From positions 248,001 to 312,000 of the forward strand of contig NZ_LXVX01000012.1 in assembly GCF_001650725.1 (NCBI RefSeq): a stretch of 64,000 nucleotides of DNA, written 5' to 3'. Made by a program: the position numbers and the translations under genes. This document shows positions 18,511-26,567 of this stretch, piece after piece. A model generated the notes under the pieces. That model saw only the letters and a program-made list of their open reading frames with translations. It searched no databases and was not told the origin of the DNA. The DNA is from Sphingobium sp. TCM1 (GTDB lineage: Bacteria > Pseudomonadota > Alphaproteobacteria > Sphingomonadales > Sphingomonadaceae). Positions within the stretch are counted from its first letter, which is position 1. Every line of letters begins with the position of its first letter.

Positions 18511-19440
18511 ATGAGCAAGGGCAAGGTCATCATCAGTTGCGCCGTGACGGGGGCGATCCATACGCCGTCCATGTCGCCCCACCTGCCGATCACTGCCGAT
18601 GAGATTGCACAATCGGCGATCTGCGCGGCACAAGCGGGGGCGGCGATCATTCATCTCCATGCCCGCAATCCCAATGACGGGCGCCCGGACCAGAATCCCG
18701 ACCTGTTCGAACCCTTCCTCAAAGTCATTCGCCAACAGAGTGATGCGGTGCTGAACCTTACTACCGGAGGGCATCCATCGATGCCGGTGGAGGAGCGTAT
18801 CCGACCCGCGCAAAGGTTTGCGCCTGAAGTCGCGTCGCTCAACATGGGGACGATGGGCTTTGGCCTGTTTCCGATGCTCAAACGCTATACTGACTGGAAA
18901 TATGACTGGGAGCCGACAGCATTGGCGGCGTCGAAAGATTTGGTATTCAAGAATACATATGCCGACATCGAGCATATTCTGGCTATCCTGTCGCCAAAGG
19001 ACACCCGGTTCGAGTTCGAATGCTACGACACCAGTCACCTTTATAATCTCAAATATTTTCTCGATGCCGGCCTCGTGAAGGCACCGCTGTTCATCCAGAC
19101 CTGTTTTGGCATCCTGGGCGGTATCGGCAGCCATCCTGACGACGTAATGCACATGAAGCGCACGGCCGACCGCCTGTTTGGCGATCAATATCAATGGTCG
19201 GTGCTGGGTGCGGGCGCGCGGCAGATGAGCATCGTCGCCATGGCGGCGTCCATGGGGGGCAATGTGCGCGTGGGGTTGGAGGATTCACTCTGGGCCGGGC
19301 GCGGAAAGCTGGCGACGACCAACGCCCAGCAGGTGACGCTGGCCCGTACGATCATTGAGGGGATGGGGTTGGAAGTCGCGACCCCGGATGAGGCGCGGGC
19401 GATGCTCGACCTTAAGGGCGGCGATCGGGTGAATTTCTGA
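18511..19440 (+). CDS. Beta-keto acid cleavage enzyme (BKACE, DUF849)
   Basis: Protein of 309 residues of the BKACE family. Characterised members condense a beta-keto acid with acetyl-CoA and release acetoacetate and a shortened acyl-CoA, using a divalent metal. The opening CAVTGAIHTPSMSP and the metal-binding HLHARNP are textbook for the family, and the C-terminal LGAGARQMSI and VRVGLEDSLW segments also fit. The ATG at 18511 gives the usual N-terminus. The next gene begins one base after its stop, so the two are co-translated. In this cluster it could replace a thiolase for a free keto acid. Confidence 0.9.
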   Translation: MSKGKVIISCAVTGAIHTPSMSPHLPITADEIAQSAICAAQAGAAIIHLHARNPNDGRPDQNPDLFEPFLKVIRQQSDAVLNLTTGGHPSMPVEERIRPAQRFAPEVASLNMGTMGFGLFPMLKRYTDWKYDWEPTALAASKDLVFKNTYADIEHILAILSPKDTRFEFECYDTSHLYNLKYFLDAGLVKAPLFIQTCFGILGGIGSHPDDVMHMKRTADRLFGDQYQWSVLGAGARQMSIVAMAASMGGNVRVGLEDSLWAGRGKLATTNAQQVTLARTIIEGMGLEVATPDEARAMLDLKGGDRVNF

Positions 19441-19441
19441 C

Positions 19442-20518
19442 ATGGCGGGACCATTATCGGGCGTCAGGCTGGTCGAAATGGATGCCATCGGCCCGGTGCC
19501 GCTGGCGGGGATGCTCTTGTCCGGGCTGGGGGCGGATATTGTTCGTGTTGGTCGGCCGGGGCAGGGGGCGTGGGCCGATGTGGGCGCGGCGGTGCTGCAT
19601 CGCGGACGCAGCCATGTTGCGCTCGACCTTAAACAGGCGGCCGACCGCGATCGCCTGCTCGACCTGCTCGATCATGCCGATGGCCTGATCGAGGGATCGC
19701 GGCCAGGCGTGATGGAGCGACTGGGCCTTTGTCCCGATGTCTGTCTCGCGCGCAATCCCCGGCTGGTCTATGGCCGGGTTACGGGCTGGGGCCAGACCGG
19801 GCCGCTGGCGCAGGCCGCGGGGCATGACATCAACTATATCGCGCTGACGGGCGCGCTCCATGCGATGGGAGACAAGGGCGGGCGTCCTTTCGTCCCTCTC
19901 AATCTGGTGGGCGACTATGCGGGGGGCACGATGTTTCTCGCGCTGGGCATGGTATCGGCAATCCTGTCGGCGCGCGCGACCGGTATTGGCCAGGTCGTGG
20001 ATGCCGCGATGGTGGATGGTGTCGCCAATCTGATGAGCCTGTTCCAGGCCTTCCTCTCGACCGGGCAATGGCGGGACGAACGCGGCGTCAATCTGCTCGA
20101 TGGCAGCGCGCCCTTCTATCGTTGCTATGCCTGCGCGGATGGCGGCTATGTGGCAGTTGGCGCGCTGGAGCCGCAATTTTTTGCGAAACTGCTCGCGGGC
20201 TTGGATCTCGATCCAGCTGATTTTGTCCAGAATGAAAAGGCGTGCTGGCCTGAAATGGAGCGACGTTTTGCCACTGTCTTTGCTGCTCGGACGCGCGATC
20301 ATTGGGAGGCGCATTTTGCCGATACCGACGCCTGCGTCACGCCGGTCCTGTCGATGCGCGAGGCAGTCGGCCATCCTGCCAACACCGCACGGCACATGTT
20401 CGTGCGGCACAACGATGTCGATCAGGCAGCGCCGGCACCGCGCTTGTCCGCAACGCCCGGCGCCATCGAGCCCTCGATCGCGATCGACATGGATGCCGCG
20501 ATTGCCCGCTGGTCCTGA
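19442..20518 (+). CDS. Class III CoA transferase, alpha-methylacyl-CoA-racemase-like
   Basis: CaiB/BaiF-family protein of 358 residues. The segment GHDINYIALTGALHAMG and the following LVGDYAGGTMFLALGM carry the His and Asp that act as acid and base in alpha-methylacyl-CoA racemase; class III CoA transferases also use this Asp. The GQVVDAAMVDG stretch is likewise shared with the racemases. If it is a racemase it would epimerise a 2-methyl-branched acyl-CoA so that a stereospecific acyl-CoA dehydrogenase can use it, pointing to an isoprenoid-, steroid- or branched-alkyl side chain. A true CoA transferase role is not excluded. Confidence 0.87.
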   Translation: MAGPLSGVRLVEMDAIGPVPLAGMLLSGLGADIVRVGRPGQGAWADVGAAVLHRGRSHVALDLKQAADRDRLLDLLDHADGLIEGSRPGVMERLGLCPDVCLARNPRLVYGRVTGWGQTGPLAQAAGHDINYIALTGALHAMGDKGGRPFVPLNLVGDYAGGTMFLALGMVSAILSARATGIGQVVDAAMVDGVANLMSLFQAFLSTGQWRDERGVNLLDGSAPFYRCYACADGGYVAVGALEPQFFAKLLAGLDLDPADFVQNEKACWPEMERRFATVFAARTRDHWEAHFADTDACVTPVLSMREAVGHPANTARHMFVRHNDVDQAAPAPRLSATPGAIEPSIAIDMDAAIARWS

Positions 20519-20524
20519 TTTCGA

Positions 20525-20839
20525 TCAGGCGTTGGGGCGCACGAAGAGGTAGGGCGCAAGGTCGCCTTGCCTGGGCGTCGACTGCAACAGTCTGCCCAGT
20601 GGCGGCAAAGCAGCAAGAAACGCCCGAAAGGTCGGTCCGCTCGCGTGCGCCATCAGCGCGGCCTCGTTTCGCCATAGCTCGATCAGGTGAAAGCGGTTGA
20701 CCGCATCCAGATCGCGCGTGAAGCGATACTGGATGCAGCCATCCTCGACCTGTGTGGCGACCATGGTTCGGCGCAGGAGGGACGCCATCTCTTCCTCCCG
20801 GCCTGGCAACGCTTCCAGGCTGACGTCGAACAGGATCAC
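20525..20839 (-). CDS. Antibiotic-biosynthesis-monooxygenase (ABM) fold protein
   Basis: Dimeric alpha-beta-barrel protein of about 104 residues with the pattern ILFDVSLEALPG...CIQYRFTRD...FHLIELWRNEAALMAH that marks ABM/YgiN-like proteins. Members are cofactor-free quinol oxygenases, isomerases or partners of flavoenzymes. The start is taken as the GTG at 20837-20839; upstream codons would run into the neighbouring gene. It lies 10 bp after the flavin-monooxygenase gene on the same strand, so a functional pairing is plausible. Confidence 0.8.
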   Translation of the reverse strand: MILFDVSLEALPGREEEMASLLRRTMVATQVEDGCIQYRFTRDLDAVNRFHLIELWRNEAALMAHASGPTFRAFLAALPPLGRLLQSTPRQGDLAPYLFVRPNA

Positions 20840-20849
20840 CGCGCCGCGC

Positions 20850-22076
20850 TCAATAGGCGCCCGGTGGCGTGATGTTGGGCAGGGCGCCCAGATTGTCGCG
20901 GCCGTAAATCTCATAGCCGATCATCGGGTTGTTCTGGATATGGCGCAGTCCGACATGGACGTCCCGCCAGTAACGCTGCAGCGGGTTGCTGAGCGCAAAG
21001 GCCGACGACCCGGAAATGAACATGATCTGCTCCACCGCGGCATGGATCAGGCCGATCACCTGCGCTCCCTGGGCGCGTTGGCGGCTGCACACGGCGAGGG
21101 GCGGCTTTTCCCCCTGCAAGGCTAGGGCATCCAGTTCGGCGAGGCAGGCGAACAGCAATGTTTCGGCGCTGTCGAGTTGCGCGGCGACCCGACCAAGCTC
21201 GTGGATCACCACTGCGGACTCGGTCCGGGCCTTGAACATGGTCGTCACGACGGGTTTTGTCTTCGATTCCGCCTCGCAGATTTGCTGCATCCGCCGGGCG
21301 GCGCCCAGTAACTGGGCTATGCCAGTCGCGCGCACGCTGGGCACCGGCGACATCCAGTCCGATGCTGCGCCGAAATGACGCTTGCCCGGAACGATGGTGC
21401 CATAGGGCTTGTCCATCGTGACGATCATATGGTCGGGCACGAACACGTCCGTCGCGACGCTGGTATCGGAACCGGTGCCCTGCATGCCGGTCACGTACCA
21501 GCTATCCTTCATTTCGATCTGGCTCATGGGAATATAAGCCATGCTGATGCCCGGCGCGGTAGGGACATTGTCCCCTTCGAACAGGATGCCGCATTGCGCC
21601 CAGTCGGCCTGGCGGGAGCCGGACGTATAGGGCCATGCGCCGGTGACGATAAAGCCGCCGTCCACCTTTCGCGCCTTGCCCGGCGGGTTATAGGCGCCGC
21701 AGATCAGAGTCGGACCATTCTTGAACAACTCATCCTGAAGCGCGTCGGCGGTCAGCGACCCGATCCAGCTGGTGCCGTTGATGATCTGCACCACCCAGGA
21801 CATGGACGGATCGCCCTTGGCAATTTCTATCTGGACGCGGGCGAAGGCTGAGAGGGAAAGGCCCACCCCTCCGACCCGTTCGGGCAGCAGCAGCGAAAAT
21901 GCGTCCATCGCGCGCAGCGCCTGCTCGGCTTCCTTGGTGGGCGACCGCAGCCTTTCGGCCTCCGGGGCCTTTTCCTGCAACAAGGGCTGGATGGCGCGCG
22001 CCTGCTCGATCAGGCCCGGCAGCTTATGATCCGCAAAGGGCGTAATCCTATCATCAGTCTTGAGCAGGGTAGCCAT
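20850..22076 (-). CDS. Acyl-CoA-dehydrogenase-fold flavin monooxygenase (group D type)
   Basis: Protein of 408 residues with the acyl-CoA dehydrogenase fold, closest in layout to group D flavin-dependent hydroxylases (HsaA, HpaB-related, naphthocyclinone hydroxylase). It opens with a helical N-domain ending in LLPERVGGVGLSLSAFARVQIEIAKG, continues with a middle beta-domain (GAWPYTSGSRQADWAQCG), and ends in a helical domain with LQRYWRDVHVGLRH. No acyl-CoA catalytic Glu segment is seen. These enzymes hydroxylate phenols using FADH2 from a separate reductase. An HsaA-like phenol hydroxylation ahead of the extradiol dioxygenase would be logical. AGGAAAGG precedes the ATG. Confidence 0.8.
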   Translation of the reverse strand: MATLLKTDDRITPFADHKLPGLIEQARAIQPLLQEKAPEAERLRSPTKEAEQALRAMDAFSLLLPERVGGVGLSLSAFARVQIEIAKGDPSMSWVVQIINGTSWIGSLTADALQDELFKNGPTLICGAYNPPGKARKVDGGFIVTGAWPYTSGSRQADWAQCGILFEGDNVPTAPGISMAYIPMSQIEMKDSWYVTGMQGTGSDTSVATDVFVPDHMIVTMDKPYGTIVPGKRHFGAASDWMSPVPSVRATGIAQLLGAARRMQQICEAESKTKPVVTTMFKARTESAVVIHELGRVAAQLDSAETLLFACLAELDALALQGEKPPLAVCSRQRAQGAQVIGLIHAAVEQIMFISGSSAFALSNPLQRYWRDVHVGLRHIQNNPMIGYEIYGRDNLGALPNITPPGAY

Positions 22077-22099
22077 GCTTATATCCTTTCCTAAGATTG

Positions 22100-22747
22100 T
22101 CAGGCTGGCGGCGGAATGCGGATCGTCGGGTCGCGCAAGGCGGCCTCGATCAGATTGGCATGTTCCTGCCAGCGAATGGGCCAGAGAGGGTCGGTAGGCA
22201 GGATCAGTCGGCTGACCTGCAAACGGATCATCATTTCGACAATCCCGTCGCGATCGATCGGTGAGCGACGCTTCGCCTCGAAATGATCGAACACCGGGTC
22301 AAGCGCGTCGCGCATCGCGGCGCGATGCCGGACAAAATGGCTGCGGAAAAACTCCACCACGAACGCGGGCTCGACGAGCAGCGTCTTGTCCGATTCCTGC
22401 AAGGTGCTGTAGTCGTTATGATAGCGCAGCACGGCGTTTAGCCGCTCAACCGGATCCGCGATATCGCGGGCGACATCGCGGATGCCGTTCTCGAACGTCA
22501 GGGAAATATAGTCGCTGACTGCCGCCAGCACGTCTTCCTTCGTAGCGAAATAGCGATAGAGCGTCCCGCGTGACACGCCGGACACGTGGCAGATGTCACT
22601 CATCGACAGACGGTTGGCGCCGCGCTCGCCCAGCGCCTGCAACGCGCCCTTCAGGATTCTGAGAACGCTGGCAGGGGGGCTTTCCAGGGAAACGGCATTG
22701 TCCCTGATCCGATGCCCGTCTTCGGGCGCTCGTTCGCTATCTTCCAT
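22100..22747 (-). CDS. TetR-family transcriptional regulator
   Basis: TetR regulator of about 215 residues with the DNA-binding helix-turn-helix SMSDICHVSGVSRGTLYRYF and the usual ATKEDVLAAV connection. The start at 22745-22747 has GGAG eight bases upstream; longer versions would overlap the preceding reductase gene. It sits 23 bp before the flavin-monooxygenase gene and 22 bp after the ferredoxin-reductase gene on one strand, so it probably autoregulates that operon through the palindromic region at 23991-24020. Confidence 0.88.
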   Translation of the reverse strand: MEDSERAPEDGHRIRDNAVSLESPPASVLRILKGALQALGERGANRLSMSDICHVSGVSRGTLYRYFATKEDVLAAVSDYISLTFENGIRDVARDIADPVERLNAVLRYHNDYSTLQESDKTLLVEPAFVVEFFRSHFVRHRAAMRDALDPVFDHFEAKRRSPIDRDGIVEMMIRLQVSRLILPTDPLWPIRWQEHANLIEAALRDPTIRIPPPA

Positions 22748-22769
22748 CTTGCCAGCTCCATTGTTGCGT

Positions 22770-23963
22770 TCACGCCACATGGCGCAAGCTTTCGGAGGTG
22801 CCAATGACTGATGCGTGAATGGCCTTGTCCATGTCCATGCGCTCGTCGCAAAAGCGGCCTGTCATGGCATAGCCTCGCACAGCGCCGTCGCCGTCGACGA
22901 ACAGATATTTGAGCGCGTCTTCATGCTCTTCGATGCATCGCCAGTCGCCCGAGAGACCGGCCGGTGGTGGCAGCAGGACCAGCGGGCAGGCACTGGTCTT
23001 TACCTGAACCGACAAGGGTGGGAATTGCATGGATGACGGCGTGCCCGTCGCGGTCGCGGCAATGGCGCGCGCCGCCGTCATGATCGGCGTGACATAGGCG
23101 GACAGGCCGTGGGGATATTGGGCGCAATCCCCGATTGCATAGACATCGGGGGCGCTTGTGCGGCCGTGATCGTCCACGATAATCCCGCGCCCGACCGTGA
23201 TCCCCGCCGCTTGGGCAAGGGCGGTATCGGGACGCAGGCCGATCGCGGATATGACGATGTCGGCCTCGACCGTTGCTCCATCCGACAAGGTGAGACGATA
23301 GCCTGTCACCGCATGATCGATGGCCGTAACACTCATGCCGAGGCGCCAATCCACACCTTGTCCCGTCAGGGCATCGCGAACTGCCCGCCCGACCTGCGTT
23401 GGCACCAACTGACCCAGCGGGCCTGCCAGCGGGTCCATGACCGTGACGCGGTGGCCGACATGGGAAAGGTCATTGGCAAATTCGGTACCGACCAATCCGG
23501 CGCCGATGATGGCGACATGCATGTCTGCTGCCAATGCAGCGCGAAAGGCGACATAATCGTCCAGCGCATTGATGCAAAAAGGCGCTTCGGCGGCATTTCC
23601 ATCCAGCCGCATCCGCACAGGCTGCGCGCCCGTCGCCAGTGTCAGCGTATCATAGTTCAAGTTCTCACCACCGACCGATATGGTGTGTGCTGCCGTATCG
23701 ATCGCGGTGACCCGCATATTCGCGCGCAGGCAGATCTTCTGGGTAGCCACCATCCGTTCGGCTGGCATCGTCACCAGCGCGTCGGGCGATTTCTGCTTGG
23801 CCAAAGCCGTGGACAGCGCCGGCTTGGAATAGAAATGGCCCGCGTCCCGGGTCATGACCATGATGGTCGCGTTCGGATCGTTACGGCGCAATTCGCGCAC
23901 GACGCCATATCCGGCCAGACCACTGCCGATAATGATATGGGTTCTGAACGCTTCGCCCGACAC
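22770..23963 (-). CDS. FAD-dependent NAD(P)H:ferredoxin/rubredoxin reductase
   Basis: Pyridine-nucleotide-disulfide-oxidoreductase-type flavoprotein of 397 residues. It has an N-terminal FAD motif IIIGSGLAGYGVVRELR, a central NAD(P)H motif IIGAGLVGTEFAN, and a late FAD contact VYAIGDCAQYP, the layout of rubredoxin and P450-ferredoxin reductases. The start is a GTG at 23961-23963 with GAGGA upstream. It is divergent from a [Fe-S] ferredoxin gene 107 bp away. It would pass electrons from NAD(P)H to that ferredoxin and on to the P450. Confidence 0.9.
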   Translation of the reverse strand: MSGEAFRTHIIIGSGLAGYGVVRELRRNDPNATIMVMTRDAGHFYSKPALSTALAKQKSPDALVTMPAERMVATQKICLRANMRVTAIDTAAHTISVGGENLNYDTLTLATGAQPVRMRLDGNAAEAPFCINALDDYVAFRAALAADMHVAIIGAGLVGTEFANDLSHVGHRVTVMDPLAGPLGQLVPTQVGRAVRDALTGQGVDWRLGMSVTAIDHAVTGYRLTLSDGATVEADIVISAIGLRPDTALAQAAGITVGRGIIVDDHGRTSAPDVYAIGDCAQYPHGLSAYVTPIMTAARAIAATATGTPSSMQFPPLSVQVKTSACPLVLLPPPAGLSGDWRCIEEHEDALKYLFVDGDGAVRGYAMTGRFCDERMDMDKAIHASVIGTSESLRHVA

Positions 23964-23990
23964 TTTTACGTCCTCATCCTCATTTGCTTG

Positions 23991-24020
23991 TGCGCAATAT
24001 ACAGATTGCGCAATATCTGT
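23991..24020. promoter_or_regulatory. Palindromic operator candidate, reductase / ferredoxin
   Basis: The divergent gap holds TGCGCAATAT twice in direct orientation (23991-24000 and 24007-24016). A palindrome ACAGAT...ATCTGT at 24001-24020 encloses ATTGCGCAAT, itself a perfect 10-bp palindrome. TetR-type regulators bind such sites, and the nearby TetR gene is the obvious candidate partner. Confidence 0.5.
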
Positions 24021-24070
24021 GCAAGATGTAAAACGTACTCAGCGTTTAACGGAAGGATCAGGAGAGCGTC

Positions 24071-24283
24071 ATGTCGAGCCCACGGCTCAAGATCGTCATC
24101 GATAAGGCCGCCTGCTGCGGCTATGGCGTCTGTGCGGAAATATGCCCGGACGTGTACAAATTGGATGCCAACGGTATCGTCTATGTGGACGATCCGATCG
24201 TGCCCGAGGGTATGGAAGATCTGGCGCGGGAGGGGTGTGATGCCTGCCCGCAATCGGCGTTGGCGATCGAGGAAGTCGATTGA
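24071..24283 (+). CDS. P450-type [Fe-S] ferredoxin with Tyr in the second-Cys position
   Basis: Ferredoxin of 70 residues. The cluster motif is C15-x2-Y18-x2-C21-x3-C25-P with a distal Cys59-Pro pair, so a Tyr replaces the second ligand of a 4Fe-4S site. That is the pattern of ferredoxins serving bacterial P450s, which carry 3Fe-4S or an unusually liganded 4Fe-4S centre. CAGGAG lies six bases before the ATG. Its divergent neighbour is the matching reductase, and the P450 gene lies 5.4 kb away. Soluble and cytoplasmic. Confidence 0.92.
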   Translation: MSSPRLKIVIDKAACCGYGVCAEICPDVYKLDANGIVYVDDPIVPEGMEDLAREGCDACPQSALAIEEVD

Positions 24284-24301
24284 TTGATGGCGACCGGGCG
24301 G

Positions 24302-25108
24302 TCATCGGGTGATGGCCGCCAGATCGGGCGGCCGGGAATCATAGCGCGGCAGGTGCTGGCCGCCATCGGCATGGATGGTCTCGCCATTGACGTAACGCGC
24401 CATATCGGAAACCAGGAACAGCACGACGGGCGCGATATCGGTTTCCGGATCGCCGACGCGGCCCAACGGATTGCCAGCGGCGGCCATCGCGCCAAACCCA
24501 GGATTGTCCCGCTCCAGCGCCTCGAACACCGTGCCCGCCGCAGCTGGCGCTATGATATTGGTGCGAATGCCATAACGCGCCCATTCGACCGCCGCCGACC
24601 GGCTGAGGCCAAGGATCGCCGACTTGCTCATATTATAGTCGGCATGCAGCCAGGCGGCGGCTTCGGCATCGATGGAATAGAAGTTCACGAAAGCGCCACC
24701 GCCACGCGCCTGCATATGCGGCAGAGCTGCGTGCATGAACCACCATGTTCCCCATGCGCCCGCGCCCATCGTACGGCCCAGCATATCGTCGGTCTTCTGT
24801 TCCAGCAGGACATTGGGGGTCAGCGCCGACGCATTGTTGATGACGATGTCGAGGCCGCCAAAATGTGCGACCGTCCGCGCGACGGCATCGTACACCTGCC
24901 GCTTGTCCGATACGTCGGTATGCTGGAATATGGCCGTGCCGGGATAGGTCGCATTGATTTCGTCTGCGGCCGCCTGCCCATGATCCTCGCTGATCTCTGC
25001 AATCGTCAGTCGGATACCTGCGCGCGCCAGGCATCGAACGATGCCCCGGCCTATGCCTTGTCCACCGCCGGTTACGATAGCGATCTTGCCGGCTACGCCC
25101 ATGTCCAT
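24302..25108 (-). CDS. SDR-family oxidoreductase
   Basis: Short-chain dehydrogenase of 268 residues with TGGGQGIG, NNAS in place of NNAG, and a YNMSK active-site motif; a Ser in NFYSIDA could be the catalytic serine. The start at 25106-25108 follows GGAAGGGAG and begins MDMGVAGKIAIVTGG. Longer in-frame readings run through the divergent promoter and are not used. It faces the ferredoxin gene tail to tail and is divergent from the metallo-beta-lactamase gene. Confidence 0.9.
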   Translation of the reverse strand: MDMGVAGKIAIVTGGGQGIGRGIVRCLARAGIRLTIAEISEDHGQAAADEINATYPGTAIFQHTDVSDKRQVYDAVARTVAHFGGLDIVINNASALTPNVLLEQKTDDMLGRTMGAGAWGTWWFMHAALPHMQARGGGAFVNFYSIDAEAAAWLHADYNMSKSAILGLSRSAAVEWARYGIRTNIIAPAAAGTVFEALERDNPGFGAMAAAGNPLGRVGDPETDIAPVVLFLVSDMARYVNGETIHADGGQHLPRYDSRPPDLAAITR

Positions 25109-25178
25109 TCTGCTCTCCCTTCCTCCGCCCAGCGGGGGTATCGGCGCGCAGAATATTCCCTCGATGGCCGCCGCTACA

Positions 25179-25194
25179 CCTGTCTGGGGACAGG
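25179..25194. promoter_or_regulatory. Inverted repeat in divergent SDR / MBL gap
   Basis: CCTGTC-TGGG-GACAGG, perfect 6-bp arms, in the 151-bp gap between the SDR and metallo-beta-lactamase genes. It could be an operator or a short hairpin; nothing links it to a named regulator. Confidence 0.3.
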
Positions 25195-25259
25195 CAACAA
25201 TGCCGTATCGCCAGGATATGATCTGGTCGGCAAATGTCTTGAAGATCAGGAGTCCGTCC

Positions 25260-26528
25260 ATGCCGCGATACAGCAGCGCCGATCATCCTCTTATCCAGGC
25301 CGTGGCGTGGGAACCGGAAAAGCCGGCCGAGCGCGTCAATGACCATATCCTGTATTCGCGGGGAACATCCAATGCCCATCTCGTGACGACGACGGCGGGC
25401 GACATCGTCATCAATAGCGGCATGTCCTACCAGGGGCCGCGGCACCGCGAACGGTTCGAGCAGTTGCTGGGGCGCCCGCTGGATGTCCGGACGATCATCC
25501 TGACACAAAGCCACCCGGACCATCTGGGGGGATGGGCCGATTTCGCGGACGACCGCACCGAAACCATCGTGACTCGGCTCTTCCCGGACATTCAACGGGA
25601 ACGCGCCATGCTCAACCCGTTTTTCGGCCCGCGCGGCGCGCGGATCGTCGGCAATCTGATGCCCGATCCCAGGCATCTAAGCGCCTGGAAGCCCGAAGCC
25701 AATGTCGCGGCCTTCGAAGCGGCGACGCGCTTTGTCGACAGTCACGCCTTCACGCAGGGCGACACGCGGGTGCAACTCTACGCAACGCCCTCCGGTGAGA
25801 CGATCGATGCCCTGATCGTCTGGCTGCCCGATCACAGGACGGCATTTACCGGCAACTTCCTGGGCGCTCTCTATGGCGCGCTGCCGCATTTTTATACACC
25901 GCGCGGGGATCGCGATCGCAGCATCCCGCAGTTTCTACGCGATGTCCAGAAACTGATCGACCTGCAACCGGCACTCCTCATCACCGGCCACGGTGCGCCA
26001 ATAGAAGGGGCGGACAGGATTGCAGGCGATCTCACTCGATTGCGTGACGCGGTGCGTTTCCTGCATGACAACACCGTCGAGGGAATGAATGCGGGCAAGA
26101 GCCTGTATCAACTGATGCAGGCCATCCGCTTGCCCCCGGAACTGAAGACCGCGCCGGGCCGCGGCCCGGAACGCTGGTATGTGCGCGCCATATGGGAGGA
26201 ATATACCGGGTGGTTCCGCCAGGAATCGACGACGGAACTCTATGGCGTGGCGCCTGCCGCGATCTGGCCGGAACTTGCCGCCATGGCGGGCGGCGCGGAT
26301 ATGCTGGTCGCGGCGGCTCAGGCGCATCTGGCCGCCGGACGACCGGTCGAGGCGCTGCATATGCTGGACGTAGCCCAGGCGGCCGACCCCAGCCATGTCC
26401 GGGCGCGAAGGATCGAGATCGCCGCGCTCGAAGCGCTGATCGCGGCGAGCGGCGGCGAAAGTCACGATGAACTCACCTGGCTGGAATGGAAGATCGGACA
26501 GGCGAGGCAGATGATCGGCGAAATATAG
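25260..26528 (+). CDS. Metallo-beta-lactamase protein, alkylsulfatase-like
   Basis: Protein of 422 residues combining an MBL domain with the helical dimerisation part of SdsA1-type alkylsulfatases (WEEYTGWFRQES and an Ala-rich C-terminus). It uses the ATG at 25260, with AGGAG seven bases upstream. The zinc motif reads TQSHPDHLGG, so the first His of HxHxDH is Gln. Later ligand segments TGNFLGALYG and ITGHGAP also depart from the sulfatase pattern. No signal peptide is seen, unlike secreted SdsA1. It may hydrolyse a sulfate or another ester, a thioester or lactone, with a single metal or altered site. Confidence 0.82.
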   Translation: MPRYSSADHPLIQAVAWEPEKPAERVNDHILYSRGTSNAHLVTTTAGDIVINSGMSYQGPRHRERFEQLLGRPLDVRTIILTQSHPDHLGGWADFADDRTETIVTRLFPDIQRERAMLNPFFGPRGARIVGNLMPDPRHLSAWKPEANVAAFEAATRFVDSHAFTQGDTRVQLYATPSGETIDALIVWLPDHRTAFTGNFLGALYGALPHFYTPRGDRDRSIPQFLRDVQKLIDLQPALLITGHGAPIEGADRIAGDLTRLRDAVRFLHDNTVEGMNAGKSLYQLMQAIRLPPELKTAPGRGPERWYVRAIWEEYTGWFRQESTTELYGVAPAAIWPELAAMAGGADMLVAAAQAHLAAGRPVEALHMLDVAQAADPSHVRARRIEIAALEALIAASGGESHDELTWLEWKIGQARQMIGEI

Positions 26529-26567
26529 CCGGGCAGGCGATCCATATCCGCCCGGCCAAGAGCGAAC

